This document shows positions 37,901 through 46,800 of a DNA stretch of 64,000 bases, piece by piece. Made by a program: the position numbers and the translations under genes. How positions within the stretch are numbered: the first letter of the stretch is position 1; every line of letters starts with the position of its first letter. The notes under the pieces are model-generated. The model did no database searches and was not told the DNA's origin. It saw nothing but the letters and a program-made list of their open reading frames with translations. The DNA lies in the NCBI GenBank assembly GCA_964019055.1, contig OZ025216.1, forward strand, positions 2,421,001-2,485,000. Reading direction: 5' to 3'. Origin of the DNA: Anthopleura xanthogrammica (Eukaryota > Cnidaria > Anthozoa > Actiniaria > Actiniidae).

Positions 37901-40900
37901 GACAAAGTTTGGGGAAATATGTACCATATTGTTGTGATCTTTTGTTGCTTGAATTCACATCACCCATACTGCATTTCGGGCTTAGTTTACCACATGCAAC
38001 AAAACCTTCACCAACCCTTTTTGAAATAGCTGTATATGTAAAGAAAAGTTTGGGACCTGAGCAGCAGTCCATTAAATAAAGGGTGTCTGCTTGATAGAAG
38101 TTTACTGTACCTAAACAGAGACTATATCAGGAATGTTTCAACTTGGGGCATGGGACCCATGCAGTTTTTCAAATGGAGGTTCAAAGTATTTTTTATGGGG
38201 GGGGGGGGGGTTCTCGCTAATGCCCTAAAAACTCACCTTTGAACTTCTGCCATATAAAACCTATGGAAAGAATAAAAAAAGAAAAAACATAGAACAGCTT
38301 ATCATGAATAGGTGGCCGTGCAATTTTGTAAACTATCACTCATATGATTTCACACCAAAAAACTGCATGGCACAAAGTTCAATTATAAGCTTACCAATTC
38401 AAGTTAATTATATCAATTTCATAATGTCTTTAGATAAAGAAACATTATAGATCATGTCTAGTATTCTGATTATCAAGCTTCAGTATTGATTTTTACTTAC
38501 ATTTAATAGAAGATTTGCACCATCACGTGATGGCAGCCATGCCACGAGGCAGGAACAATTGAATCTGGTCTGATCTGGTTTACATGAGAAAGAATTCAGT
38601 TTCCCAGGGGAAAAAGACTGTTTTATTGTGCCTCCTGTCATGGCTGCGAGCAATCACGTGAAGGTGCGAAGCCTCTAGCAAAATAATAAAAATTTAAATA
38701 AACACTCAAATACAGATAATTCCTTGATATGATTGTCTAGGATATGACGTCTCTAACATGTCTAATGTACGTGATTGGTTTGAATCAGATGATGAGCAAG
38801 TATTATTAAAGGGGCACTTGGATAAAAATGCCCCATATTTTGAAAGTCCGAATAGTTCAAGTATTTAAGAATAATATGACTCAATCATGATTATGAAAAC
38901 CAGATTGGCAAAAATTTTAGCCTGGGAGCCACTTGCAGTTGAGAAATTTTGGTTTAAAAACTAAAAGAACAATAGGGTTGAGTAAATGACGTCATTTACT
39001 CACAATTTAGATGCGGAAAAATATATATAACTTTTATCCGCAAATTTTGACTGTGAAGAAAATATGTTGCTTGGCTACTATTGGGGCCATATAGATTAGT
39101 TTATTAATTAACCAAGTTTCAAGGCATTTCCAATTTTCATCAATTTTCATCCAAGTGCCCCTTTAAATTGCACCATTTTTAACCAATCAGGATTTGGAAG
39201 TGGTTACAAATGGATATTTTAAAATGCTAGAATTCAATCATGTTCACTTCTTATAACTTTGACCAAAAACATCAAACTACGATAAAATAAAAATGACTGC
39301 AAAAACTTATGATATTTCAAAGGTCAGAGACAAACCTTTTAAATGTACAATAAAATGATATACCAATATACAGTCATTAAATTGTCAAAAAGGTTGTTCT
39401 ATGAAAAAAGACTTAAAGACCAAAAGAAGTATCACTTGATGATTTGTTTAAATTTGTTTTAAACAATATAAATTCTGGTTCAAACTCTATAATGAGTAAC
39501 AATGAACAGAGAATAATAATTATGAACTCTACTTATACATCTATCTATACATCTACCTATCTTACCACCCGACCTCACAAAGCCACTACCATAAAAACTC
39601 ACACTAGCTAGGTGAGCACAACTTGTTTGTGACTCACCTGACAAACTTCAAGACGAGAAAGAATATCTGCAACATGTATTTGCCAAGAACAAAAACAGCA
39701 CGAAATTCGTTAAACAGAACAATACAACAACAAATCTACTAACAAAACTACTGACGAACCTACATTACTGCCACCATGCCCTACATCAAAGGCACCTTGG
39801 AGAACAATAGCACAAATTCTTCAACCTCACAACATTTGTGTTGCTCACAAACCTGTTACGACCCTATGATGCTTGTTAACTAACGTTAAAGACAAAGACC
39901 CACCACTTAACAGACAAGGAGCTGTTTACAAAATACAACTACTCCTGGGTTCAAACCATTTACTCTTCTACTTATACAATGATTGCATGCTGGTATTGAG
40001 CATTTAGAGCGAGTGTATTAGGTATCACATGACATTTCTTTTGGTCTAAATGTCTTTTTTGGTGGACAACCTTAATGACATTGACTGTATATAATCATAT
40101 GCAACATAACAGAACAAAACAACTTACCTGCAGCACTTCCAGCAGCTATGAAAATTAAAAAGACATATCAATATTTTAATTAAGGTAATAATATTAGGCA
40201 GCAATTAATAAAAAAAAAAAAGTATAATTTATGAGGCAATAAATTCATTACAGATTTTAAATTTACCATTGAGTGTTCTCTGGAATATTCCTGAAAGAAT
40301 ATCAGATACAAAAATATAAGTGAATATGGTATTCAATGAATTCACATGAATGGGGTCACATGAGAACACTGTAAACCCCATACAGCTCAGCCAATTAGTA
40401 TTCTGTATATTCAATACAGAATACTGATTAGCCTGTAGGTCCAGCTTAATTAGGAGGATGGTTTCCCGGAGCCTTTTCAAAAGCTAGTCCCACAAACTAG
40501 ATCAAAAACCCTGCACCTTGCTTTGTCAACCTAAACACAATAATCAATGTGATATGCCCGTACCAAACAATATTCGACATCAGAAAACATTGTACCCATG
40601 CTCCTTAAAACATCAAACTGTATTTTCTTAAATGACACTACTTTTGAAATCTATTTTTCAGAATTCAGCATCTTCATTAAAAATGAATATGATAAGAAAG
40701 ATACAATATGAGTGATAATGTTGTATGGGATATACAATCACTCACCACCGGCTAGCTAGTGATTGTTTATCCCATACAACATTGCCACTCATATTGTTTC
40801 TATTACTTAATTTAATGTGCATTCTAAGCTGTACTGCATGCATGCTAGTATTACATGAAGTCTCTGGCATTACCTTATTAGGGACCAGTCATTATTTATC

Positions 40901-41995
40901 TAGAGGGGGGGCTGGGAGAAAAATAGGGGGGGTCAAGGCAATTTTAAATTAGCAAAGAGGGGGGGCCATTGTATTTTAGGTACAAGAAAGGGGGGGCCTT
41001 GTTGTTCAGCATGATTTTCAAATAATTTCATAGTAAACCAGTTGGATGAGATGTAGGTAAAAAAAAAATTAAAACACTGACAGTTTATGAAAAATAAGGA
41101 ATTTCTAAAGGAGTCATGCAAGAAAACACTTGGTGATCCATGCGAGTATTGTCTGAAAAATCCTTGGAGTGGTCCAGTAATGACCCGTATACCCAGACCA
41201 TTTCCAATAAATGCCTGGGAAAATTTCTTGATTTCTTCATTGTCTTCAAGGGACAATTTCTTTTGCTCAAACAACTTCTTTATGTTAGCTCTTGGCTGCC
41301 AGTCATCTGGAACACGCTCATCTCCATTGCTGTCTGTGAGTGGAGTGCTATGAACATGCATTTATATTATATTGAAAAAAATACGTCAGATCCTATTTAG
41401 AACATTATATCGTCTTTGGAAACCATCTCCAAAGTCCGACAAAAGCAACGCAAAGACGCAAGGCAAGAACGAGAAAAGAAAAAGGTTTCAGATTACAACT
41501 GGCAGGATATTATTGAGATTAATGGCAACGTCTTCCCAAATATTAACCCTAGGTTTAAACCTAACCCCAAGCTACCTCATTCCGTAGGCGTAGGCAGCCT
41601 ACTATGAATACTTTTACCCTGCGGGGTATTCTATAGTTGTGCCACAATAATTGTTACATCTGGATCATGACTGAACTTCTCGTGACATTACCTGCACAAT
41701 CCGCTTCGAATTCCTCAACTTTGTGCTTCATTTCTGGTAATTCAAGCTTCTCCGCTAACATTTTTAATAACTTCACATTGTTATCTCCTATAACACCTCT
41801 TTCTTCCAAGGCATCTACAAGTTTTTTTACATTTCTGACTCTTCTTCTTTCTTCTTCAGGAAGAGATCGACGGAAGCGGTCTTTAAGTTCAGCCAGAGTG
41901 CCTTTACCGCTTTTAATATAATCCTCAAGGTAACGGATAGTATCAACCCTAAGCTGGTCATATAAGAAACATACTGTCGAATCTTGAAGCTCCAT
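13982..41995 (-). CDS. RLR-B: DED + TRADD-N-like + RIG-I-like helicase + CTD, helicase motifs I and VI degenerate
   Basis: Complete 18-exon gene, about 1080 aa. Exons: 41692-41995, 40267-40290, 40128-40145, 37644-37661, 36969-37340, 36544-36705, 35749-35853, 34582-34743, 34297-34443, 33434-33601, 24690-25027, 24054-24248, 21644-21795, 20360-20733, 16114-16379, 15906-16027, 14934-15042, 13982-14188. All phases agree and no internal stop is seen. Order: DED (about 1-101), TRADD-N-like (about 122-245), linker, Hel1 (DECH 573-576, LTAS), Hel2i, Hel2, and a C-terminal domain with CxxC pairs YCRKC and YCKRC. Walker A reads PTNNDKT where RLR-C has PTNSGKT. Motif VI reads VHYRIR where RLR-C has VQSRGRIR, an in-frame loss of 6 nt. 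Both changes should abolish ATP hydrolysis, so this is either an RNA-binding, ATPase-dead receptor or a gene decaying without frameshifts. Exons 34582-34743 and 34297-34443 look like a tandem exon duplication. Confidence 0.85.
14230..14345. mobile_element. MITE end repeat, CATGTGAAAATATC family
   Basis: The block TGAAAATATCAAATTTTC...GGTATTTCATTGATAATC is present here and in inverse orientation at about 19655-19740, where it is next to repeated CACATGTGAAAATAACATG palindromes. Both copies lie in introns of RLR-B. No coding capacity. Confidence 0.5.
14561..14757. mobile_element. About 197-bp MITE with CATTCCAAGACC ends
   Basis: Imperfect inverted ends: GTACATTCCAAGACCGAAAT at the left and TTTGGTCTTGGAATGCAC at the right, each flanked by TA. 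The interior is AT-rich and noncoding. It resembles a TA-inserting mariner-like MITE. It lies in the last intron of RLR-B. Confidence 0.6.
15047..15903 (-). mobile_element. 5'-truncated LINE with 6-bp TSD, now an intron of RLR-B
   Basis: An 857-bp insert flanked by direct ACCTAC copies at 15041-15046 and 15904-15909 (GTAGGT in gene sense). From its first gene-sense base it reads as the C-terminal part of a LINE reverse transcriptase ([20 protein letters not shown], then ...[23 protein letters not shown]) down to a stop at about 15425. A 3' UTR follows with a stem-loop (arms about 15089-15130 and 15184-15230) and a short (TATG)n tail. It has the same orientation as the gene. RLR-C and RLR-D have an uninterrupted exon here. 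Confidence 0.85.
17387..17695 (+). other. Possible exon remnant, ATGGCGGATCGAGG start
   Basis: A short open frame begins at ATGGCGGATCGAGGAAGAAG and reads ...[16 protein letters not shown] and [17 protein letters not shown]. This loosely resembles the N-terminal exon of cnidarian DUF3504/Crypton-related proteins, which carry a K-x-T-x-x-A-x-x-W pattern. No matching downstream exon was found, and it lies antisense in an RLR-B intron among repeats. It is probably a transposon-derived remnant; family assignment is a guess. Confidence 0.2.
18201..19632. mobile_element. 1.4-kb non-autonomous element with GCCAGAAATTCCGAAC ends
   Basis: Perfect 16-bp terminal inverted repeats (GCCAGAAATTCCGAAC) at 18201-18216 and 19617-19632. 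Inside are two strong palindromes: 18222-18295 (36-nt arms, 2-nt loop) and 18864-18980 (about 50-nt arms). A second, truncated and inverted copy of its right part lies at about 35360-35720 within the same gene. No transposase frame was found, and no clear target duplication was identified. Confidence 0.6.
20860..21630. repeat. ACCACTACCATG minisatellite in RLR-B Hel2i intron
   Basis: About 770 bp of ACC-ACT-ACC-ATG and related triplets in 9-, 12- and 15-base units. It lies in the intron between Hel2i exons 21644-21795 and 20360-20733. Antisense to the gene it reads MTTTT-like; in gene sense it reads GHGSGG-like, and that frame happens to be continuous with the upstream exon. Confidence 0.95.
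22674..23040 (-). mobile_element. tRNA-derived SINE (RLR-B intron)
   Basis: The minus-strand head at about 23040 contains an RNA polymerase III A-box-like GGCTCAGTTGGTTGAGC and a B-box-like GTGGTTCGAGTTCCGACC at the expected spacing. An unrelated body follows, then a tail GGGCGCTATATAAATCATC with short ATC/ATT repeats. It is therefore a tRNA-headed SINE and not a functional tRNA, since no complete cloverleaf follows. Confidence 0.75.
23425..23665. mobile_element. Palindromic repeat with TGACGTCTACCCAGGCTT arms
   Basis: Arms TTAATGACTGTGACGTCTAC (about 23443) and AAGCCTGGGTAGACGTCACA (about 23619-23638) are inverted around an AT-rich centre. The related sequence AATATGTTAATGACTGTGAC occurs near 60990-61010 in RLR-D. 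It lies in an RLR-B intron. Confidence 0.55.
23738..23835. repeat. GATGATAAT / AACAAC simple repeat
   Basis: A run of TGAT/AATA triplets followed by ACAACA triplets, intronic in RLR-B. It yields a spurious poly-Tyr/poly-His minus frame. Confidence 0.85.
25106..25621. repeat. Near-perfect inverted repeat, 142-bp arms
   Basis: Arms 25106-25247 and 25480-25621 are reverse complements with one or very few mismatches, around a 232-bp spacer. They are rich in GGATCC/TCCGGA/GAATCC motifs, so each arm itself has dyad character. It lies about 40 bp outside the left end of the 7.46-kb transposon, in the same RLR-B intron. It probably represents a fold-back MITE; no coding capacity. Confidence 0.85.
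25872..29888 (+). CDS. DUF6589-type transposon protein with C2H2 finger
   Basis: Four exons with good splice sites and matching phase 0 (25872-27050, 27186-27803, 28293-28547, 28662-29888) give about 1092 aa. The N-terminus has a cysteine cluster (ENCFICSAA...[10 protein letters not shown]) that may bind zinc. A short coiled stretch follows ([20 protein letters not shown]). The C-terminal half has a C2H2-like finger (CRFQGC...NHELTH) and the block [20 protein letters not shown], which I recognise as DUF6589, common in cnidarian repeats. By position in an element with terminal repeats it is the best transposase candidate, but catalytic residues are not established. It starts 210 bp from the left terminus and converges on the RecQ-like gene. 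It looks intact. Confidence 0.75.
29951..30115. mobile_element. 165-bp MITE with GGGACAAGTCATTA ends and TTA TSD
   Basis: Inverted ends GGGACAAGTCATTA and TAATGACTTGTCCC, flanked on both sides by TTA, which fits a 3-bp Harbinger-type duplication. The inner arms ACAGGGAG/CTCCCTGT are also inverted. It lies between the two transposon genes, so it inserted into the larger element or an ancestor of it. A related end (AGGGACCAGTCATTATTTA) occurs at 40880. Confidence 0.7.
30116..30762. other. Spacer between the convergent transposon genes
   Basis: AT-rich, noncoding. It contains a hairpin at about 30262-30330 (AACTGATTAATAA / TTAATCAGTT) and an inverted GCACAAG/CTTGTGC pair at about 30670-30715. 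No canonical AATAAA was found close to either stop codon. Confidence 0.5.
30763..32962 (-). CDS. RecQ-like DNA helicase carried by the transposon
   Basis: Two exons (32493-32962 and 30763-32167; 325-bp intron, phase 2) give about 624 aa. Superfamily 2 RecQ motifs are all visible: motif 0/Q region [12 protein letters not shown], motif I LPTGFGKS, motif Ia [15 protein letters not shown], motif II DEAH, motif [10 protein letters not shown], motif [21 protein letters not shown], and motif [13 protein letters not shown] cysteine-rich zinc region follows ([18 protein letters not shown]). The C-terminal tail is acidic and unlike RQC/HRDC domains. RecQ enzymes unwind DNA 3' to 5'; here it probably assists transposition or repair of excision sites. 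The ATG is 157 bp from the right terminus. It is not the host WRN/BLM/RECQL gene, because it lies wholly within terminal repeats. Confidence 0.85.
34444..36968. other. RLR-B linker-exon region with repeat copies
   Basis: Introns around the small linker exons. The stretch at about 35360-35720 is the inverted truncated copy of the 18201-19632 element: GCCAAAAATTCTGAACGGAC at its end and AACTTGCAAGCTTTAATAAAG internally. The remaining sequence is AT-rich without recognisable coding content beyond the RLR-B exons. Confidence 0.5.
37366..37430. repeat. GGTAT pentanucleotide microsatellite
   Basis: About 12 tandem GGTAT units just upstream, in gene sense, of the RLR-B TRADD-N exon acceptor. Confidence 0.95.
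38518..38670. mobile_element. Palindromic MITE with CACGTGATGGCAGCCATG ends
   Basis: Left CACCATCACGTGATGGCAGC and right CATGGCTGCGAGCAATCACG are inverted, with inner arms GGCAGGAACAATTGAA and ATTGTGCCTCCTG. Intronic in RLR-B and noncoding. Confidence 0.6.
38810..39162. mobile_element. 353-bp MITE with AGGGGCACTTGGAT ends and TTAA TSD
   Basis: The terminal inverted repeat AGGGGCACTTGGAT is flanked on both sides by TTAA (38806-38809 and 39163-39166), the target preference of piggyBac and Kolobok elements. The interior is AT-rich and noncoding. It lies in the large RLR-B intron 37662-40127. Confidence 0.75.
40707..40796. repeat. Hairpin, AATGTTGTATGGGATA arms
   Basis: ATGAGTGATAATGTTGTATG...ACAATCACT is inverted to AGTGATTGT...CATACAACATTGCCACTCAT around a short CACCGGCTAG-type loop. 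It lies in the first RLR-B intron. Confidence 0.6.
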
Positions 41996-43822
41996 GTTTG
42001 CAAACGCTTCACGACGACCGACTTTCAAAAGTCATCCCCCATCCAAGGTCGTGGCCGCCATTTTCTATATTTAGGTACTTCGCGGAAATCACACAGGAAG
42101 ACCATAAGTCGTAAAACGATCGTAAATCACAGGCAGCCCAAACCGCGTTGTAAAACAATAATTTAAGACTTTTTAGTCTGTGTGTTTTCTTAATCAGCTT
42201 GCCCCTTCTTAAATTTAAGGGGTCGGGAGAGGCAATATTTGACTGACCACGCATTCGTTCTCGTACGCAGACCCTACTCATTAGACAAATCATCACCCCC
42301 TGATTAGGAGGGCGGGTAATCTTAGAGTTACGCGCTTCCAGGTTCGAGTTACGCGCATCGAGCTACGCGCTTTTTGAGTAAGGCGCTCGGACACACCCGA
42401 AATGGTCTTTGCCACACCCAGCGCGTAACTTGATGTGACTAAGAAATTTTAGTGAGTTCGAGTTACGCGATGGGTGCATAACTCAAACACAGCAATATCC
42501 TCTCAAAAACTCGATGTGCGTAACTCGAAGAGCGTAACTCGAAGATTACCCGATCCCCCTGATTAGACCGCTTGCAGCACTTCAGAATGCCGCTCAATTT
42601 GGAGGACAAAACAGAAGATTGAAATTCTTTTGTTTTGTCCTCCAAATAGAGCTGCTTTGACGTCCCTGAAAGGGTTCTATAGGGACGTCGGAGCACTTTT
42701 TAAGTGGGGAGCTATAGTATGCAAATAAGAGGGGGTAAGTGGGGGGGTCGTTAAGATTAGAAAATTTAAAAGACTAGTATGGAAAAGTTAAAAAAATGGA
42801 GGGGGGGGGGGGGGGGGGTCATACGTCCCTGGTCTATAGCTGTTACTAAAGTTGAGCCCGGAAAGAGATATTTTTGTTTGTTTTAAGAATATTCATAGAA
42901 GTGAGGCATCTGGTCGTTACAATGCCTGTTTTGCATGCACCCGTAATAGCTGCTATTACCGTAGTCCCGCCCCCGATTAAGCGCTGCATGAGAAAAAAAA
43001 TATCAGAGTCGAGCACCGCCGCAAATAAGGGCTTCACCGAATAAGCGCCGCAACCGAAATACTTAAATTTAAAGAGCGCCGCGGCGCTTAATCGAGTAGA
43101 TACGGTAGTTTTACAAGTGCTGATCATGACAATACTATTAACTGATTAATCAAAATAATAAAATGTCACAAACAATAAAATGTCACTTGTCAGACCCATC
43201 CACACTCTCTATGACAAACAGTCTCCGAGCTTATCTTTTGGCCGTGTTTTAACACATTTTAATTTCTAAAATTTTCATTTAAAATTATGAAACAACCTCT
43301 GGGAAGATCTTTTTCAGAGCATGGTTAACTTGAGACACTTTGTACCCGGTACCGATCGGAACGAGTTTCATAATTAGTAAGATAAGATTGGTCTTCCAAA
43401 CAATAAAACTAAACCTAACGATATTGGTTCTGTATTACTGTTTGAACTAGAAAGGTACATAAAACAATTGCTGCAACCATTTTTTATCCAAAAATGTTAA
43501 TTTATCAATAGCAGATATCAGAGTTACATTCCATTGCGCATGCACTGCCTTCAGACACTTGCTTTAAGTCGTGACATTTGGGTCAGTTTCAATACATTTA
43601 CTCTATTGTTGACCACCCAAATGCCTCGACTTGAAACAATTGTTTAAAGGTCATGCAATGGAGAGTAACTCTGATAACTGTTATTTGCTTGTATTGTAGT
43701 AAAGCCATCGTGAGCCACGTTGTACCAGACAATCGCGCATGGTGCAGGTGCATTTTAAACATCATTTTTCTCATCTACACAATGAGATGAAGAGAATTCC
43801 GAATATATTAAAACTTATTTCC
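41996..43822. other. Intergenic region between RLR-B and RLR-C
   Basis: About 1.8 kb holding the RLR-B 5' side and the RLR-C 3' flank. It contains the CGAGTTACGC element (42313-42552), a GGAGGACAAAAC palindrome (42566-42680), a copy of the three-copy dispersed repeat with G-runs (42690-42832), and a 3' flank homologous to that of RLR-B (from about 43250). No core promoter motif was identified with confidence. Confidence 0.6.
42313..42552. mobile_element. 240-bp element rich in GAGTTACGCG motifs
   Basis: Ends CGGGTAATCTTAGAGTTACG and CGTAACTCGAAGATTACCCG are inverted. At least six direct or inverted copies of a GAGTTACGC-like decamer lie inside. The flanks share CCCCCTGATTAG on both sides, separated from the inverted ends by a few bases, which may be a long target duplication or a small flanking repeat. 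Confidence 0.55.
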
Positions 43823-46800
43823 TTAATTATCATCATCTTCAGCTTGTATAATTTCCTCCAAGGTAGCTTCACATATCTTGAATGGCAGGTCCTTCCACTT
43901 TTTGAAGAGCTTTCTTACTTTTCCATGGTTGAGTGTTGTCACCAAACTAACGACCTTCAGACACGGCCATTCTGTTCCTTCAACTGTTATGATAACTCCC
44001 CAATCATGGCCACATTTCTTACAAAAAATCTAAGGGGAAAATGACGTTATCTTAATTACAACGTTATATTTCATTACATTGTAAATAACGTTAATGCCCC
44101 CCCCCCCCCCCCCCAAGAAAGGTAGACAGGCAGACCAGCAGACAGTAATCTTATTTATACTTGAAATATACACTGACCCCGAAACTCGTATGCGATTGAC
44201 TGTATTCGAGGTACATAAGAACATAAATGAATATAGATATAATTATGGCGAAGAAAACAAAAACAAACGTGACAAAAACCGGCCGAAAAACTAAGGGCCC
44301 TGTTACACTGTGCAATTTTCCCAGCAGAATTGCACAGTGTATAACAGCCAGCTGAGTTGACCTTGAGAACAAACTCAAGGTCAAACAATCAGAATTGAGG
44401 ATTCAACATCATATTTTGATTAGCATTTCCCATTATTCTGCTAAAAGAATTTATGAAATACGAGTTCTTCCTTCTTTAAATTAATCGTAAACGCTAGTCG
44501 AACTCGTGGCGGAATTTTATTTCAATCAACAAGAAAAGTCTACATTGTATACTCAGAAAATGCTAACCAAAAGTAGTGACCCATAGTTTCTTTCGGGGAA
44601 GGCGATCAACTCAGTTGGAGGGGTTTTCTCGCAATTTATTGTTGTTGCACAAGTAGAACTCAGTTCTACTTTTCGCAACACATTGCAGCAACTGGCAACG
44701 CCATTGCACAGTGTATCACCCCTCCAGTAACTTGTCTCGCAATTTTAAGTCATATTTTTCAAGTCGTTGCAAGTTGTTGAGATTAAGTTGCATGGTAACA
44801 TGGTAATACCTAGGCAATGAACAATTACCATTTTAAAACCTAATTGATAATTACCTTTTTACCAAAATAAATGCCATCGAAAGTATTTGGTTTTTCGTGT
44901 GGTTTGATGTCAATCCTTTCATATATTTCCTTGTTGATAACCACGTGATGGGCCTCTTTAAACCTACGAATGTCTTGAGCATTACAAACCAATGCGTTAC
45001 ACTTCCTGCAGTAAAACGCAACACTTTGGTCGACGACAAATTGGAGTTGAGACTTCTTTTTTTCTTCAAGCTGTTGTTTCTTCTTCACAATACGTACACT
45101 GCTGTTTTGAAGCAATTCAATCTGTCAGAAAGAAACCATAATTAATAGACTGCTTTAGCTTCGTATGGAAATTGCTCATTTCAGACCACATGACATTCCC
45201 TTGAGAAATGCTCTTTTATTAAAATATTTACACATGAAAGAATCAACTCCCAAAAGTGGCCGGCATCACATGGTCTGAAATGGGCACAACAAACAACGAA
45301 GCTAACGAGGTCTACTCATTTGTAATGACTGAACAAAGATTCCGTTTTTTTAAAAATTTTAATATCATTTTACCTTCTTCAAAAATTCTTCTTTTTTCAT
45401 ATTCTGGGCATCTTGGACAGCAAGTCTCATTAGCATTTCTCTGTACTCGTTTCGTTTTTCATGCTCAGCCCCCCTTGACTTGGCGTCACTCAGATGTACA
45501 TAACCACCCTCTTCAGCCCTGATACGGCCACGTGACTGTACGAAAGATATCTCATTTCCCTTCACTCCATAGCGAATCACATAGTTACATTTAGGGATAT
45601 CCAGTCCTTCTTCTGCAACGGTTGTTGCAATGATGATGTTGACTTTGCCTTCCTTAAAATCATTGATGACTTGTTCTTGTTGGCTTTGCGTTAACGCAGC
45701 TGTTGTAGAATTTGAAAAGATATTTTTTTCTCTCATTTACTCATTGGTTTACGTAAAAAATATATGTCATGCATTAAATAATCTTCCTCGTGGAAGGTAG
45801 AAAATAGCGAGTCCAGTAAGAGGGCTTAAGGATGCAATTTCAGCCCCCTGCATGCATCCCTCCCTAGGGACATTTTTGAAACGTCTTTAGTGTCCAGGGC
45901 TCCTATGGATACCAGCTGTGTGCTGAATGGGTTACCCTCTTGAAATAAAATTCATCTATCTATGGTAAAATAAGCCGCTGGAAGATGAGTCAAACAAACT
46001 ACGCTGCCCTTACCACTTCCAAGCAAGACCCGAGGTATTAACATTTCCTTGAGCTCTTCAGTTTCTTCCATCCATCTCTTTAGTGCGTGTGCGTAATCCC
46101 TCGTGCGAGTGAATAAGATTCCTATGGCTTGGCATTCCTTTGGGGCTTTTTCATGAAAACCTTTTATTTGCTCCTGTAGTTTTTTAAGCAATGGGTTTTC
46201 TGGCATACCAGCTTCTTGGGTGTGCTTTTCGATTCGCTCCTTCGTTTTGAGAAACAAGTCTTGCAACCTTGATTCAGTTTCATTGAATTTTGATTTGTCG
46301 AGGCCATTGAAGTACTCGTCCAGATAAAGAATGGCGTCTTCTGTTCTAACATTGCTGTTGATTAGCAGAGCCTCGTGATAACTACGAAATAAACAAAAAA
46401 CTCTTGATGACCATACGATAACACCAATTCGTTTCGTGACACTACAGATATCCATCCATGACCACCACTACCACATCTACCATGACCACCACTACCATGA
46501 CAACCACTACCATGACAACCACTACCATGACCACCACTACCATGACCACCACTACCATGACCACCACTACCATGACCACCACTACCATGACCACCACTAC
46601 CATGACCACCACCACCATGACCACCACTACCATGACAACCACTACCATGACCACCACCGCCACTACCACCACCACCACTACCATGACCACATCTACCATG
46701 ACAAACACTACCATGACCACCACTACCATGACCACCACTACCATGACCACCACCACCATGACCACCACTACCATGACAACCACTACCATGACCACCACCG

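Noticed and set aside
13982..41995. Calling RLR-B a plain pseudogene
   Set aside because: Eighteen exons keep frame, splice sites and zinc ligands. The lesions are in-frame and limited to ATPase motifs, so a dead-enzyme receptor is equally possible.
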